In this document: positions 34,140 through 42,703 of the stretch, piece after piece | Position numbering within the stretch: the stretch's first letter is position 1 | How the letters are laid out: each line of letters starts with the position of its first letter | Origin: Actinomadura chibensis NBRC 106107 | GTDB taxonomy: Bacteria; Actinomycetota; Actinomycetes; Streptosporangiales; Streptosporangiaceae | Direction: 5' to 3' | NCBI RefSeq assembly: GCF_001552135.1 | Contig: NZ_BCQP01000016.1 | Coordinates: forward strand, 223,930-287,929 | Length of the DNA: 64,000 nucleotides | Notes under the pieces: model-generated | What the model was told of the DNA's origin: nothing | The model's database searches: none | What the model saw: the letters and a program-made list of their open reading frames with translations, nothing else | Made by a program: the position numbers and the translations under genes

Positions 34140-36361
34140 GAGCGCGCTCCTCGGCGGAGCGTGCCTCGTCGCGTCACAGCTCGTCCCGATCCCCGCCACC
34201 GTCGCCGAACCCGCTGCCCCCGGCGCGTCCGCCGGGAGTGGACGGGCGGCGAGGGCGTGTTCCACCTCGCCGGCGCCCTCCGCGACGACCTGCGCGGCAT
34301 CACCGGCCGGACGCTCCCGGTCGCGCTCGGCGTCGGGCCCGGACGCGCGGGCGACTTGCGGCTCGCCATCGATCCCGCGCTGCCCGCGGTGCTCGGCGAC
34401 GAGGGCTACCGGCTGGAGGTCGCCGGGACGCCGACCGTCCGCGGCCGCACCCCCACGGGCGTCGCGCGCGGCGCGCAGACCGTCGAGCAGCTCTTCGCCC
34501 TGGACCCGGGACGCGCCGCCGTCCCGAGGGGCACCGCCGACGACTGGCCCGAGACCCGGCAGCGCGGCTTCATGCTCGACGCGGGCCGCAAGTACTACCG
34601 GCCCGACTGCATCGAGCAGCAGATCCGGACGGCCGCCTGGCTGAAGCTGAACACCGTCCATCCGCGCGTGGTCGACGAGGCCGGCGCAGCGCTCCTGGGT
34701 CGCCTGGGTCTGGTACTCGTCGGTGCTGCCCCGTTACCGCGCCGGACAAGGACATCAAGGTCGAGGCGTGGGTGGGCAGGGGCGCGCAGCACTACCTCGA
34801 CCTCGGGTACGAGGTGCTCGCGTCCCCCGGCGACCTGCTCTACGTGACGCCGGGCAGCCCGCCCGGCGGGTGGCTGCTGCCGGACGACCGGTCGCTGTAC
34901 GGGGAGTGGCGGCCGCAGACGCACGAGCGGCTCACCGGGTACATGATCTCCCGGTGGTCGGACGGCGCCGAGACGCAGACCGACGCCTACTTCGACTGGT
35001 TCGCGCACCGTCCGCAGCAGGTGCTCGCCGACCGCGCCTGGGGCGGACCGCGACAGGGCGGGCACTTCGACTTCGAGAACCGGACCGACCGGCTCGGCCC
35101 GCCGCCCGGCGTCGCCGCGCCGCCCGCCCGGACGGTCAGGCTCGACGGCGCGCCCTACGGGTCGGGCCCGCCCTACGGCGGTTCGGACGCCACGTTCGAC
35201 AAGGCCTTCGACGGCGACCCCGCCACCGCCTACGACTACGAGAAGGCGGACGGCGGCTACGCCGGGATCGACCTCACCGTGGAGAACGGGAAGCGGTTCC
35301 GGTGGCTGCGCTACGTCAGCCCGCCCGGCTGCTTCGGCAACGCTCCGTCCGGCCGGGGAGAACATCGTCACCACCGCGTTCACCAACTCCGCGCGCCCGC
35401 TGGACGGCGCGTACCGGGCTTCGGTGCCGCCGGGGCGCACGGTGACCGCGCGCCGGCGGGTCGACGTGCCGCTGGACGCGATGCCCGACGCCTACCGCCT
35501 CGTCGGCGGCGCGACCTGGCCGGGGGGGACGGCGGGCACGAGACGCACGGCGCCGCCGCGACCGCGGTCCCGGCCGCGCTGACCGCCGCCGTCGACCCGG
35601 CGACGCTGGTCGTCGCGGACGGGAAGCCCGCGACCGCGACCCTGCGGGTGACCAGCGCGGCCGGACGGCCGCTCGACGCGGGATGGACCGTCCAGGCTCC
35701 GGCCGGAGTGACCCTCACCCCGGCCAAGGGGACGATCCGGGTGGCGCCCGGCGGCACGGCGACGCAGCGGATCACCGTCGCGCCGGACGGCGGGCCGGGG
35801 GTGCACGCCGTCCCGATCCGGCTGTCGGCGCGGGCCGCCGGGGAGGCGTTCGGCACGACCGCCCGGCTGCGCGTGTCGGTCCCGGCCGCCGCGTTCGACA
35901 ACGTCGGGACGACCGGCGACGGCGGCGAGGACCCGGCCGGGCTCAACGGCGGCATGTCCTTCACCTGGCCCGCCGCCGCGCCCGGCGCCCCGGACAACGC
36001 GCTCGCCGACGGCCAGACGATCGCGGTCGGGAGGCGGGGCGGCAGGCTCGGCCTGCTCACCGTCGGCACCTACGGGCCGATCGGCGGGAAGGGGACCGTC
36101 CGCTACACGGACGGGACGACGCAGGAGTACAGCGTCACCGATCCGGACTGGCAGGTCCCGTCCCTGCCCCCGGACGCCGACCCGGCGGTCACGATGCCGT
36201 ACCACAACCTCGCCGGAACGGGACGGGTCGACCGCAAGACCTACGTCTTCTTCCACGGAGTGGACCTCGACCCCAGCAAGACGGTCGCCTCGGTGAACCT
36301 GCCCGCGGTGAGCTCCACCGCGCGGGGAGGTGTCCACGTCTTCGCGATGGCCGTGTCCTGA
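34140..36361 (+). pseudogene. Broken GH20 beta-N-acetylhexosaminidase-like gene
   Basis: Recognisable pieces of one secreted glycosidase appear in changing frames. LVPIPATVAEPA (about 34180) is in one frame, GVFHLAGALRDDLRGITGRTL to WLKLNTVHPRVVDE (34255-34685) in a second, and EAWVGRGAQHYLDLGYEVLA through the ricin-like/discoidin region to GCFGN (34760-35345) in a third. ENIVTTAFTNSARPLDGAYR (from 35358) is back in the second, and the C-terminal NEW3-like and galactose-binding-like domains (35540-36361) are again in the third. A G7 run at 35522-35528 sits at the last switch. The GH20 barrel section that holds the catalytic Asp-Glu pair is missing between LNTVHP and EAWVG, and no signal peptide is left. 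At least four disruptions make function very unlikely. Confidence 0.85.
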
Positions 36362-36374
36362 GGCTCGGCTGAGA

Positions 36375-36410
36375 GAGCGCCGTCCCGCCGCGACCGGCGG
36401 GACGGCGCTC
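36375..36410. terminator. Bidirectional terminator hairpin
   Basis: Perfect 16-bp inverted repeat (arms GAGCGCCGTCCCGCCG and CGGCGGGACGGCGCTC) with a CGAC loop, placed between the convergent ends of the GH20 pseudogene and the phosphotriesterase-like gene. No U-tract, as is common in high-GC actinomycetes. Confidence 0.85.
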
Positions 36411-36413
36411 GCG

Positions 36414-37484
36414 TCACGGGGACGGGGCGGCGAAGGCCAGCGCGCGGGCCGGGTTCTCCACCATGATCATGTGGATGGCCTCGTCGGACACGCCGAGGCG
36501 GCGCAGCGCGGGCAGGAAGTGGTCCGGGATGTAGCTGTAGCCCTGCCCGCCGTACCGCTTGAGCTGGATCTTCTGGCAGACGTCGTGGCCGAGCAGGATC
36601 TGGCTCGCGTACCCCTCTTCGACCAGGTTCGCGATGCCGCGGGCGACCTTGTGGTCGCCGAGGAGCACGAGATGCCCCCACGGGCTGCCCGGCGAGGCGA
36701 GGAAGTCGAACTCGATGAACACGCCCCGCGCGAGGACCCGGCGCGCGTAGGGCAGGTCGACGGCCATCGTCCCGGCGTGGCCGACGACGACGTTGGACGG
36801 GGCGACGCCCTCCTCGTCCATGATGTCCAGGACCGTGAACTTCTCCTCGCCGACCCCGCCGACGTGGAACGTGACCGGCGCGCCGGTGATGCGGCTCGCC
36901 CGTCCGGACGCCCGCACGCTGGTCAGCTCGGCGGGCGTCAGCGGGTCGGTCTCCGCGCCGACCTCGCCGATGATCCCGGCACGGACGCCGGTGCCGTCCG
37001 CGCCCTCCACGATGTCGCGGACGATCACCTCGGCGAGGTCGTCCACGGTGCGCTCGGCCATGCCGGGCGGGTGGAAGGTCGGGGTGTACCAGCCCGCGCC
37101 CATCACGACGTTGAGCCCGCTGGCCCGCGCGATCCGCAGCAGCGAGCGGGGGTCGCGGCCGATGCCGAGGCTCGTGACCTCGACGACCGTCCCGCCGCCG
37201 GCGCGCTGGAACTCCCGCACCTCCGCGAGCATCTCCTCGAAGTCGGCGAGGACGTCGTTGTCGGCGTTGACCGCGCCGTGCCGGGTCCGGGCGAGGGTGG
37301 CGATGCCGAGCGGCTCCAGCGCGCGCGGCTCGCCCTCCCCCGGGCGCAGCGCGTTCGGCGGGCGGCGCAGGTCGAGGAAGAGGTGCTCGTGCATGAGCGT
37401 CGGGCCGAGCGCGGCCGGGTCGACCGGGCCGGTGACCGTGAGCGCCTTCCCGGCGAGGTCGGGGATGGTCGGCGGCAGGGTCAT
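36414..37484 (-). CDS. Phosphotriesterase-family metallohydrolase
   Basis: 356 aa TIM-barrel hydrolase of the PTE/PHP family. The full binuclear metal set is visible: HxH in TLMHEHLFLDL, bridging Glu in IIGEVGAETD (Glu where the organophosphate hydrolase has carboxylated Lys), His in TFHVGGVG and in VVVGHAGTM, and Asp in LLGHDVCQKI. KRYGGQGYSYIPDHFLPAL and VENPARALAF are conserved family C-terminal segments. Substrates in this branch are usually lactones or phosphoesters of sugars, not pesticides; the actual one is unknown. Starts inside the stop of the upstream paralogue (4-nt overlap), so the two are co-translated. Confidence 0.9.
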   Translation of the reverse strand: MTLPPTIPDLAGKALTVTGPVDPAALGPTLMHEHLFLDLRRPPNALRPGEGEPRALEPLGIATLARTRHGAVNADNDVLADFEEMLAEVREFQRAGGGTVVEVTSLGIGRDPRSLLRIARASGLNVVMGAGWYTPTFHPPGMAERTVDDLAEVIVRDIVEGADGTGVRAGIIGEVGAETDPLTPAELTSVRASGRASRITGAPVTFHVGGVGEEKFTVLDIMDEEGVAPSNVVVGHAGTMAVDLPYARRVLARGVFIEFDFLASPGSPWGHLVLLGDHKVARGIANLVEEGYASQILLGHDVCQKIQLKRYGGQGYSYIPDHFLPALRRLGVSDEAIHMIMVENPARALAFAAPSP

Positions 37485-38488
37485 CGGTCGTCCCCCGTGA
37501 TCGTCAGCCAGCGGCGCGGATTCTCCGTCGTGAGCGTGCCGAGCAGGGCGTCGTCCGCGCCGAGGTGGCGCAGGAAGGGGACGAACTGCTCGGCCACGAA
37601 CCCGTATCCGCCGCCGCCGTAGGACTTCAGGTCGATCTTGCGGGCGACGCGCGGGGACAGCAGCACCCGCCCGGCGTGGCCGCGCCCGGCGAGGTCCATG
37701 ACGGCGGCGGCGACGTCCTGGTCGTCGGTCTCGCGGTACACGGTCGGGAGCCTGCCGAGCCCGTCGAACTGGACGAACACGCCGCGGGCGGCGAGCCCGG
37801 CGAGGGCGTCGGCGTCGGTCGCGAGGCCGTCGCAGTCCCCGACGGCGACGCGGCCGAGGTCGGCTCCGTTCGCGGCGAGCAGGTCGAGGAGCCCGTGCGT
37901 GGCGGCCGCCGTCGCGGCGCGCTCGACGAGCACGGGCGCGCCGGTCTCGCGCGCGGCGATGGCCGCGCCCGCGGCCAGGGCGCGGTCGTCGGGACGGTCG
38001 AGGTCCAGCGGGTCGAAACCGCCGATGAGACCCGCGCGGACGCCGTCCACGCCGTCGCGGAGGTCGCGGACGATCCCCTCGGCGATGCTGTCGGCGGACG
38101 TCCCGGCGATCCCGGGCGTCCGGGCCGTGGAGCGCCCGCCGCAGCCCATGACCACCGCGACCCCGCTCGCCCGCGCGAGGCGGGCCAGCGCCGCGGCCCG
38201 GCCCGCGAGGTCGAAGCCGGTCGCCTCGACCACGGCGCCGCCGCCCAGCGCGGCGAAGTCGGCCAGCTCGGGACGGACGGTCTCCTCCGTCAGGCGGCGG
38301 TCGTCCCGGTTGCGGAGGCCGAGCGCGAGCGCGCCGAGGGCCTCCATGGTCACCTTCGCGTCGTCGGCGTCGCCGTCGTCGTTCAGGTCGCTGACCAGGT
38401 GGACGGACGTGGCGGTGAGCCCGAGGGCGGCGGGGTCGACCTCGCCGGCGACGGTCACGACCCGGCCGGTCGCGGGCGGCGCGCTCAT
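37481..38488 (-). CDS. Phosphotriesterase-family pseudoenzyme (metal ligands lost)
   Basis: 335 aa, clearly paralogous to the next gene over its whole length: VVTVAGEVDPAALGLTATSVHL, ARASGVAVVMGCG, KSYGGGGYGFVAEQFVPFLRHLG and TTENPRRWLTI match the corresponding segments. Yet the metal-binding positions are replaced. HEH becomes SVH, the GEVGAE loop becomes GGFDPL, the two later HxGG/GHAG histidines become LVERA and VGDCD, and GHD becomes SPR. It should not bind a binuclear centre. The open frame is intact and translationally coupled to the active paralogue, so it may be a structural or regulatory partner and not a decayed gene. Start: ATG 38488; an ATG at 38500 is also possible. Confidence 0.83.
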   Translation of the reverse strand: MSAPPATGRVVTVAGEVDPAALGLTATSVHLVSDLNDDGDADDAKVTMEALGALALGLRNRDDRRLTEETVRPELADFAALGGGAVVEATGFDLAGRAAALARLARASGVAVVMGCGGRSTARTPGIAGTSADSIAEGIVRDLRDGVDGVRAGLIGGFDPLDLDRPDDRALAAGAAIAARETGAPVLVERAATAAATHGLLDLLAANGADLGRVAVGDCDGLATDADALAGLAARGVFVQFDGLGRLPTVYRETDDQDVAAAVMDLAGRGHAGRVLLSPRVARKIDLKSYGGGGYGFVAEQFVPFLRHLGADDALLGTLTTENPRRWLTITGDDR

Positions 38489-38535
38489 CCGCGGCGCCAT
38501 CGGTCGTCGGAACCGCTGAACGGGCTGGTCGCCAA
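38485..38535 (-). CDS. Possible 16-aa leader peptide ORF upstream of the phosphotriesterase-family pair
   Basis: TTG start with a strong Shine-Dalgarno (GGAGGAAAGGA, 6 nt upstream), reading MATSPFSGSDDRWRRG when TTG is taken as initiator. Its TGA overlaps the ATG of the pseudoenzyme gene (ATGA), while that gene has no good ribosome-binding site of its own. It therefore could act as a coupling or leader ORF. The alternative is that the true gene start lies here and a one-base shift separates the frames. Confidence 0.4.
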   Translation of the reverse strand: MATSPFSGSDDRWRRG

Positions 38536-38627
38536 GTCGAGTCCTTTCCTCCGCGAGGGCGTCGCCTGCGCGACGGCCCGGCCGTCCGTCCGCCGGACGG
38601 CGCCGACGGAGAATGTACCGGTTCGCT

Positions 38628-38656
38628 GTGATACGCCCGCTTGTGTTTGGCCGCAA
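38628..38656 (-). promoter_or_regulatory. Promoter with operator-like dyad for the phosphotriesterase-family operon
   Basis: On the minus strand TTGCGG-N17-TATCAC makes a good sigma70-type promoter about 130 nt upstream of the first large gene. The inverted repeat GCTTG...CAAGC at 38639-38658 overlaps the -35 region and spacer. A second hairpin (GCCGTCCG/CGGACGGC, 38581-38601) falls in the would-be leader. Confidence 0.55.
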
Positions 38657-38698
38657 GCCTGTTGACGCACCCCGCAGGCCGCGGGCCGCCGCCGGGCG

Positions 38699-39649
38699 TT
38701 AGGCGCGGACCGGGTCGTCGCGCGGCGCGACGAGGACGGCGAGTTCGGCGCGGCCGGAGACGCCGAGTTTGGCGTAGGCGCGGCCCAGGTGGTTGTCGAC
38801 CGTCCGGACCGAGAGGTTCAGCAGTCCCGCGATGTCCTTGCTGGCCGCTCCCCCGGCCGCCAGCAGCACGATCTCGCGTTCGCGCCGCGACAGTCCCGCG
38901 AGCGCCGCGCCGTCCCCGGGCGCGTCGTCCCCGGGCACGGCGCGCGCCCGGCCCGCAGCGTCGTCGCGGCCCTCCAGGAGCCAGGCGGCCCCGGCCCGCA
39001 CCCGCGTGACGGTCTCGTGCGCGCCGATGAGCAGCTCGGCCAGCATCTGGGGGTTCCCGTCGACCATTCGCGCGATCTCCCTCCGGTGCGCCTCCGCGAT
39101 GTAGGGGCCGAGGACGTGGGTCAGGATGTCCGTCATCGCGGTAGGTCCGAGCGGGTTCAGGCGCACGCGCGCGGCGAGGCCGTCCTTCCACAGGGCGACG
39201 ATCCCGTCGGGCGCGTCCTCGTGGTCGCGGACCGTGGCGACCACGCGGACGAGGCCGCGGACGGCCAGCTGGTGCACCACCCCGGCCGATCCGGCGTCCA
39301 GCAGATGGGCGTCGTCGACGCCCACGACCAGCGGGCTCCGCCGCGCCCGCGCGGCCGTTCGCCTGACCGCGCCGGACAGCAGCACGAGCGGGTCGCCGCC
39401 GGGCGCGGCGCTCACCCCGTCGTCGGGGTCGAGCAGCGGGAGTATCGCCCCGAACGGGATCGACGCGCATTCCCTCGTGGCCGCGAGCCATTCGGTCTCC
39501 CGTCCCGCGCGGCGGGCGCGCGCCAGGATCTCGCGCGCCGTCCGCGTCCGGCCGACGCCCGCCGGGCCCGCCAGGACCACGCCGCCGGCCGCCAGCGCGG
39601 CCTCGGCGGCGGCGATCTCGTCGGCCCGCCCGACCAGTGGACAGTCCAT
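38699..39649 (-). CDS. LuxR-family regulator with N-terminal AAA/NTPase-like domain
   Basis: 316 aa. C-terminal LuxR/NarL helix-turn-helix: LSRREREIVLLAAGGAASKDIAGLLNLSVRTVDNHLGRAYAKLGV. The N-terminal part is a shortened AAA-like domain: MDCPLVGRADEIAAAEAAL, P-loop GPAGVGRTRT, where the usual Walker A lysine is arginine, and a Walker B-like LVVGVDDAHLLD. Loss of the lysine suggests weak or absent ATP hydrolysis. Start chosen at ATG 39649 with GGGGAGG about 10 nt upstream. It is divergent from the lanthipeptide synthetase gene, the usual position of a pathway activator, and a TTGAGTAGT dyad lies between them. Confidence 0.85.
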   Translation of the reverse strand: MDCPLVGRADEIAAAEAALAAGGVVLAGPAGVGRTRTAREILARARRAGRETEWLAATRECASIPFGAILPLLDPDDGVSAAPGGDPLVLLSGAVRRTAARARRSPLVVGVDDAHLLDAGSAGVVHQLAVRGLVRVVATVRDHEDAPDGIVALWKDGLAARVRLNPLGPTAMTDILTHVLGPYIAEAHRREIARMVDGNPQMLAELLIGAHETVTRVRAGAAWLLEGRDDAAGRARAVPGDDAPGDGAALAGLSRREREIVLLAAGGAASKDIAGLLNLSVRTVDNHLGRAYAKLGVSGRAELAVLVAPRDDPVRA

Positions 39650-39801
39650 TCGCACCGCGCCTCCCCGTATTTCCCCTTGATATGGCCTTCCGCGGAGGTA
39701 TTCGTCCCGGAACGGGGCCCGGATGGACGCGCCGCGACCGGCGGGCGGGCGACCACGCCGTGCCGCGCACGCCATTACACCGAGTAATTCACGCACCGGA
39801 A

Positions 39802-39835
39802 TTGAGTAGTAAAAGTACTCACCGCGACTACTCAA
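39802..39835. promoter_or_regulatory. Operator-like dyad in the luxR/lanthipeptide divergent region
   Basis: TTGAGTAGT (39802-39810) and ACTACTCAA (39827-39835) are perfect 9-bp inverted arms 16 bp apart, with an extra AGTACTC half-like element at 39814-39820. The 270-bp gap is AT-richer than its surroundings. Further palindromes TGCGATCGCA (39842-39851) and CCCTAGGG (39855-39862) follow before the synthetase start. The LuxR protein is the likely binder (inference). Confidence 0.6.
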
Positions 39836-39919
39836 GACAATTGCGATCGCAGCGCCCTAGGGTTCCGGTGTGGACGCCGCCGGGGGCGGGATCCGGCTTC
39901 CTGGAACGGGGATTTGACA

Positions 39920-42703
39920 ATGACGGGGTTTCTGATCGATCGCGATGTTCCGGCTTTCGACACGGGGCCGGGCGACGGTTCGCCACCCGAGCCGTCCGCG
40001 CTGGTGAGCGCCGATTTCGACCGGCTCGCGATGAACGGATGGTCGATCGAGCCGGGCGAATTCTGGACCCATGTGCGGCCCGCCTCATATGCCCGCAGAA
40101 TTCAGGGATGGAAACTCCACGTCTCCGCGACGATCGTGTCGGCGGCCGAGGTGCTGCGCGTGTGCCTGCCGCCGATCGCGGCGTCCGGGTCGCCGTTCAA
40201 ATTCGCGGGCACGCTGGCGAACCTGCGGGACCTGAACGACTTCCGGACGCCGCGCGGCAACTCCGGAAAGTTCATCACCGTCTACCCGGCCGACGACGGC
40301 GTCCTGCGCGAGCTGGCCGAGCGGCTCCACGAGGCCACTCTCGGGCTCGACGGCCCGGCCGTGCTCTCCGACGTCCCGTTCCGGAAGGGAAGCCTGGTCC
40401 ACGCCCGCTACGGCGCGTTCGACGGGGTGCGGGCCCTGTCCAACGACGGGAGGTACCGCAACTGCCTCGTCACCCCGGACGGCGGCCTGGTCGAGGACGA
40501 GCGCGAGGGCGTGTTCCGCCCGCCGCCCTGGACGGAGCCGCCGTTCGGCGCCGCGCGGCCCTCGCGGCCCTCGCGGCACGGCGGCGGCGGTCCGGTGCTG
40601 CTCAGGGACCGGTACCAGGTGGCGTCCGCGATCCGGCACGCGAACAAGGGCGGCGTGTACCGCGCCCTGGACCGGCGCACCGGCGCCGAGGTGATCGTCA
40701 AGGAGGCCCGGCCGCACGTGGCGAGCGACGCGCGGGGCCGCCACGCGGGCGACCTCCTGCGGCACGAGGCCCGGGTGCTGCGCCACCTCGCCGGGCTCGG
40801 CACCGTGCCGTCCGTCATCGACGAGTTCACCCAGGACGGCCACCGCTTCCTCGTCGAGGAGCTGATCGCGGGCGAGACCCTGCACACCAGGGTCGCCACC
40901 GCCCTTGAGGAGGGGACGGCGTGGCCGCCGGGGCCGCTCGTCCGCGACCTGGTCTCCGAGCTGGCGCGGGTGTTGCGGGCCGTGCACGGCGCGGGCGTCG
41001 TGGTGCGCGACCTGTCGCCGAACAACGTCCTGATCACCGGGGAGGGACGGCTCCGCCTCATCGACCTGGAACTCGCCGCGCTGAAGGCGCCGTCCACCGG
41101 CGGGTGGGAGGTGTTCGGCATCGGCGGCGGGACGCCGGGATTCAGCGCCCCCGAGCAGCGGGACGGCGCGGCCCCCGACTTCTCCGCCGACCTGTTCAGC
41201 CTCGGCGCCCTGGCGCTCTTCCTCGCCACGCGGACCGACCCGTCCCTCGCCGACGACCGGCCGGACGGCCAGCCGCTGGAGGACCGCGTCGTCCACCTGC
41301 TGACGCCGCCGCTGGCGCCGCCGGGCATCGACCCCGTCACGCACGGCATCGTCACTGGCCTGATGCGGTCGGCGCCCGCGACCCGGATCCCGCTGACGCG
41401 CGTCCTGCGGATGGCGTCCGGCCCCGCCGCCGTCTCGCTCGTCCGCCCCGCGACCGTGCCCGAGGCCGTCGGGGACTTCGACTACGACGCGTGGGGTTCG
41501 CTGGTCGGCGGGATGCTGGGGCACCTCGCCGCGAACCTGCCCGCCGACCCCGACGCGCGGCCGTGGCCGGAGACCGGGTTCGGGACGGAGGCGGAGCCCT
41601 GTACCGTCCAGCACGGCCTCGCCGGAGGGCTGGCCGTGCTGGCGCGCTTCGCCGAGCTCGGCGTCGGCGGAGACGCGGGCGGGCACGTGTCCCGGCTCCT
41701 CGACGCGGTCGTGCCCCGCCTCACCCGGCACCTCGGCGCCGCCGAGCACCGGTTGCCGGGCCTGCACTTCGGCTTCGCGGGCACGGCCTGGGCGCTGTTC
41801 GACGCCGGGCGGGCCCTCGGCCGCCCCGACCTGTCGGCGCTCGGCCTCGACCTGGCGTCCGGGCTGCCGACCGCCTGGCCGGTGCCGGACGTGACGCACG
41901 GCCTGGCGGGGCTCGGCTCCTGCCTGCTCCACCTGGCGCGGGAGACCGGCGACCACGGGCCGCTCGCCGGCGCGGGCCGGTGCGCCGACCGCCTCCTGGA
42001 GACGGCGGAGGACACCGGCGGCGCGATCTCGTGGCGGACCCCCGAGTCGTTCGACTCCGAGCTCGCCGGGTACCGCTCGTACGGCTACGCGCACGGCGTG
42101 GCCGGGATCGGCGCGTTCCTGCTGGCCGCCGGGCGCGACACCGGCCGCGACGAACTGGTGGCGGCCGCCCTGCGCTGCGGCGAGACCCTGCTCGGCGCGG
42201 CGATCCCGATCGGCGGCGCGGCCTACTGGCCGGACCGGATCGGGACGTCCCGCCCGTTCGCCCACTGGTGCAACGGCTCGTCGGGGGTGGGCGGCTTCCT
42301 GTGCCGCCTCTACGTCCACACGGGTGATCCGCGGTACCTGGACGCGGCGGTGGCGGCGGGGCGGGCGGTCCTGCGGTCCCGGCGGCGGAGCGGCGCGTCG
42401 TACTGCCACGGGCTGGCCGGGGACGGCGACTTCCTGCTCGACCTCGCCGAGGCCGAGGGCGCCGGACGCCACCGGGCCGAGGTGCTCGCGGCGCTGCTGT
42501 GGGCGCGCCGGCTGGACCGGGACGGCCGCGCGGTGCTGCCCGACGAGACCGGCCGCGCCGTCACCGGCGGCTACGGCGTCGGGCTCTTCGGCCACCTCGC
42601 CTTCCTGCAGCGCCTCCGGTTCGGCGGCCCGCGCCTGTTCCACCTCGAAGCGCGTCCCGCCGCCGCGGGCGGCGCCCAGGCCGGGCCGGAGGACGTGGCA
42701 TGA
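39920..42703 (+). CDS. Three-domain lanthipeptide synthetase (class III/IV, LanKC/LanL type) with zinc-site cyclase
   Basis: 927 aa. Residues about 30-200 form the phospho-Ser/Thr lyase region (RRIQGWKLHVSATIVSAAEVL, GKFITVYPADD, GSLVHARYGAF). About 225-490 is the kinase (GGVYRALDRRTGAEVIVKEA, VVRDLSPNNVLI, LIDLELA). About 520-920 is a LanC-like cyclase with YAHGVAGIGAFLL, Cys784 in HWCNGSSG and Cys829-His830 in SYCHGLAGDGD. The 45-residue spacing matches the zinc ligands of LanC proteins. Class III enzymes lack this zinc site, so the domain set is closer to class IV LanL. It would phosphorylate and dehydrate Ser/Thr of the Cys-rich precursor encoded downstream and close thioether rings. ATG 39920 with GGAACGGGG upstream; the peptidase ATG overlaps its stop. 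Confidence 0.9.
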   Translation: MTGFLIDRDVPAFDTGPGDGSPPEPSALVSADFDRLAMNGWSIEPGEFWTHVRPASYARRIQGWKLHVSATIVSAAEVLRVCLPPIAASGSPFKFAGTLANLRDLNDFRTPRGNSGKFITVYPADDGVLRELAERLHEATLGLDGPAVLSDVPFRKGSLVHARYGAFDGVRALSNDGRYRNCLVTPDGGLVEDEREGVFRPPPWTEPPFGAARPSRPSRHGGGGPVLLRDRYQVASAIRHANKGGVYRALDRRTGAEVIVKEARPHVASDARGRHAGDLLRHEARVLRHLAGLGTVPSVIDEFTQDGHRFLVEELIAGETLHTRVATALEEGTAWPPGPLVRDLVSELARVLRAVHGAGVVVRDLSPNNVLITGEGRLRLIDLELAALKAPSTGGWEVFGIGGGTPGFSAPEQRDGAAPDFSADLFSLGALALFLATRTDPSLADDRPDGQPLEDRVVHLLTPPLAPPGIDPVTHGIVTGLMRSAPATRIPLTRVLRMASGPAAVSLVRPATVPEAVGDFDYDAWGSLVGGMLGHLAANLPADPDARPWPETGFGTEAEPCTVQHGLAGGLAVLARFAELGVGGDAGGHVSRLLDAVVPRLTRHLGAAEHRLPGLHFGFAGTAWALFDAGRALGRPDLSALGLDLASGLPTAWPVPDVTHGLAGLGSCLLHLARETGDHGPLAGAGRCADRLLETAEDTGGAISWRTPESFDSELAGYRSYGYAHGVAGIGAFLLAAGRDTGRDELVAAALRCGETLLGAAIPIGGAAYWPDRIGTSRPFAHWCNGSSGVGGFLCRLYVHTGDPRYLDAAVAAGRAVLRSRRRSGASYCHGLAGDGDFLLDLAEAEGAGRHRAEVLAALLWARRLDRDGRAVLPDETGRAVTGGYGVGLFGHLAFLQRLRFGGPRLFHLEARPAAAGGAQAGPEDVA

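Noticed and set aside
38658..38670. TGTTGA half-site (TGTTGACGCACC) near the phosphotriesterase-family promoter
   Set aside because: The right arm TCAACA is missing, so it is not counted as a MarR operator.
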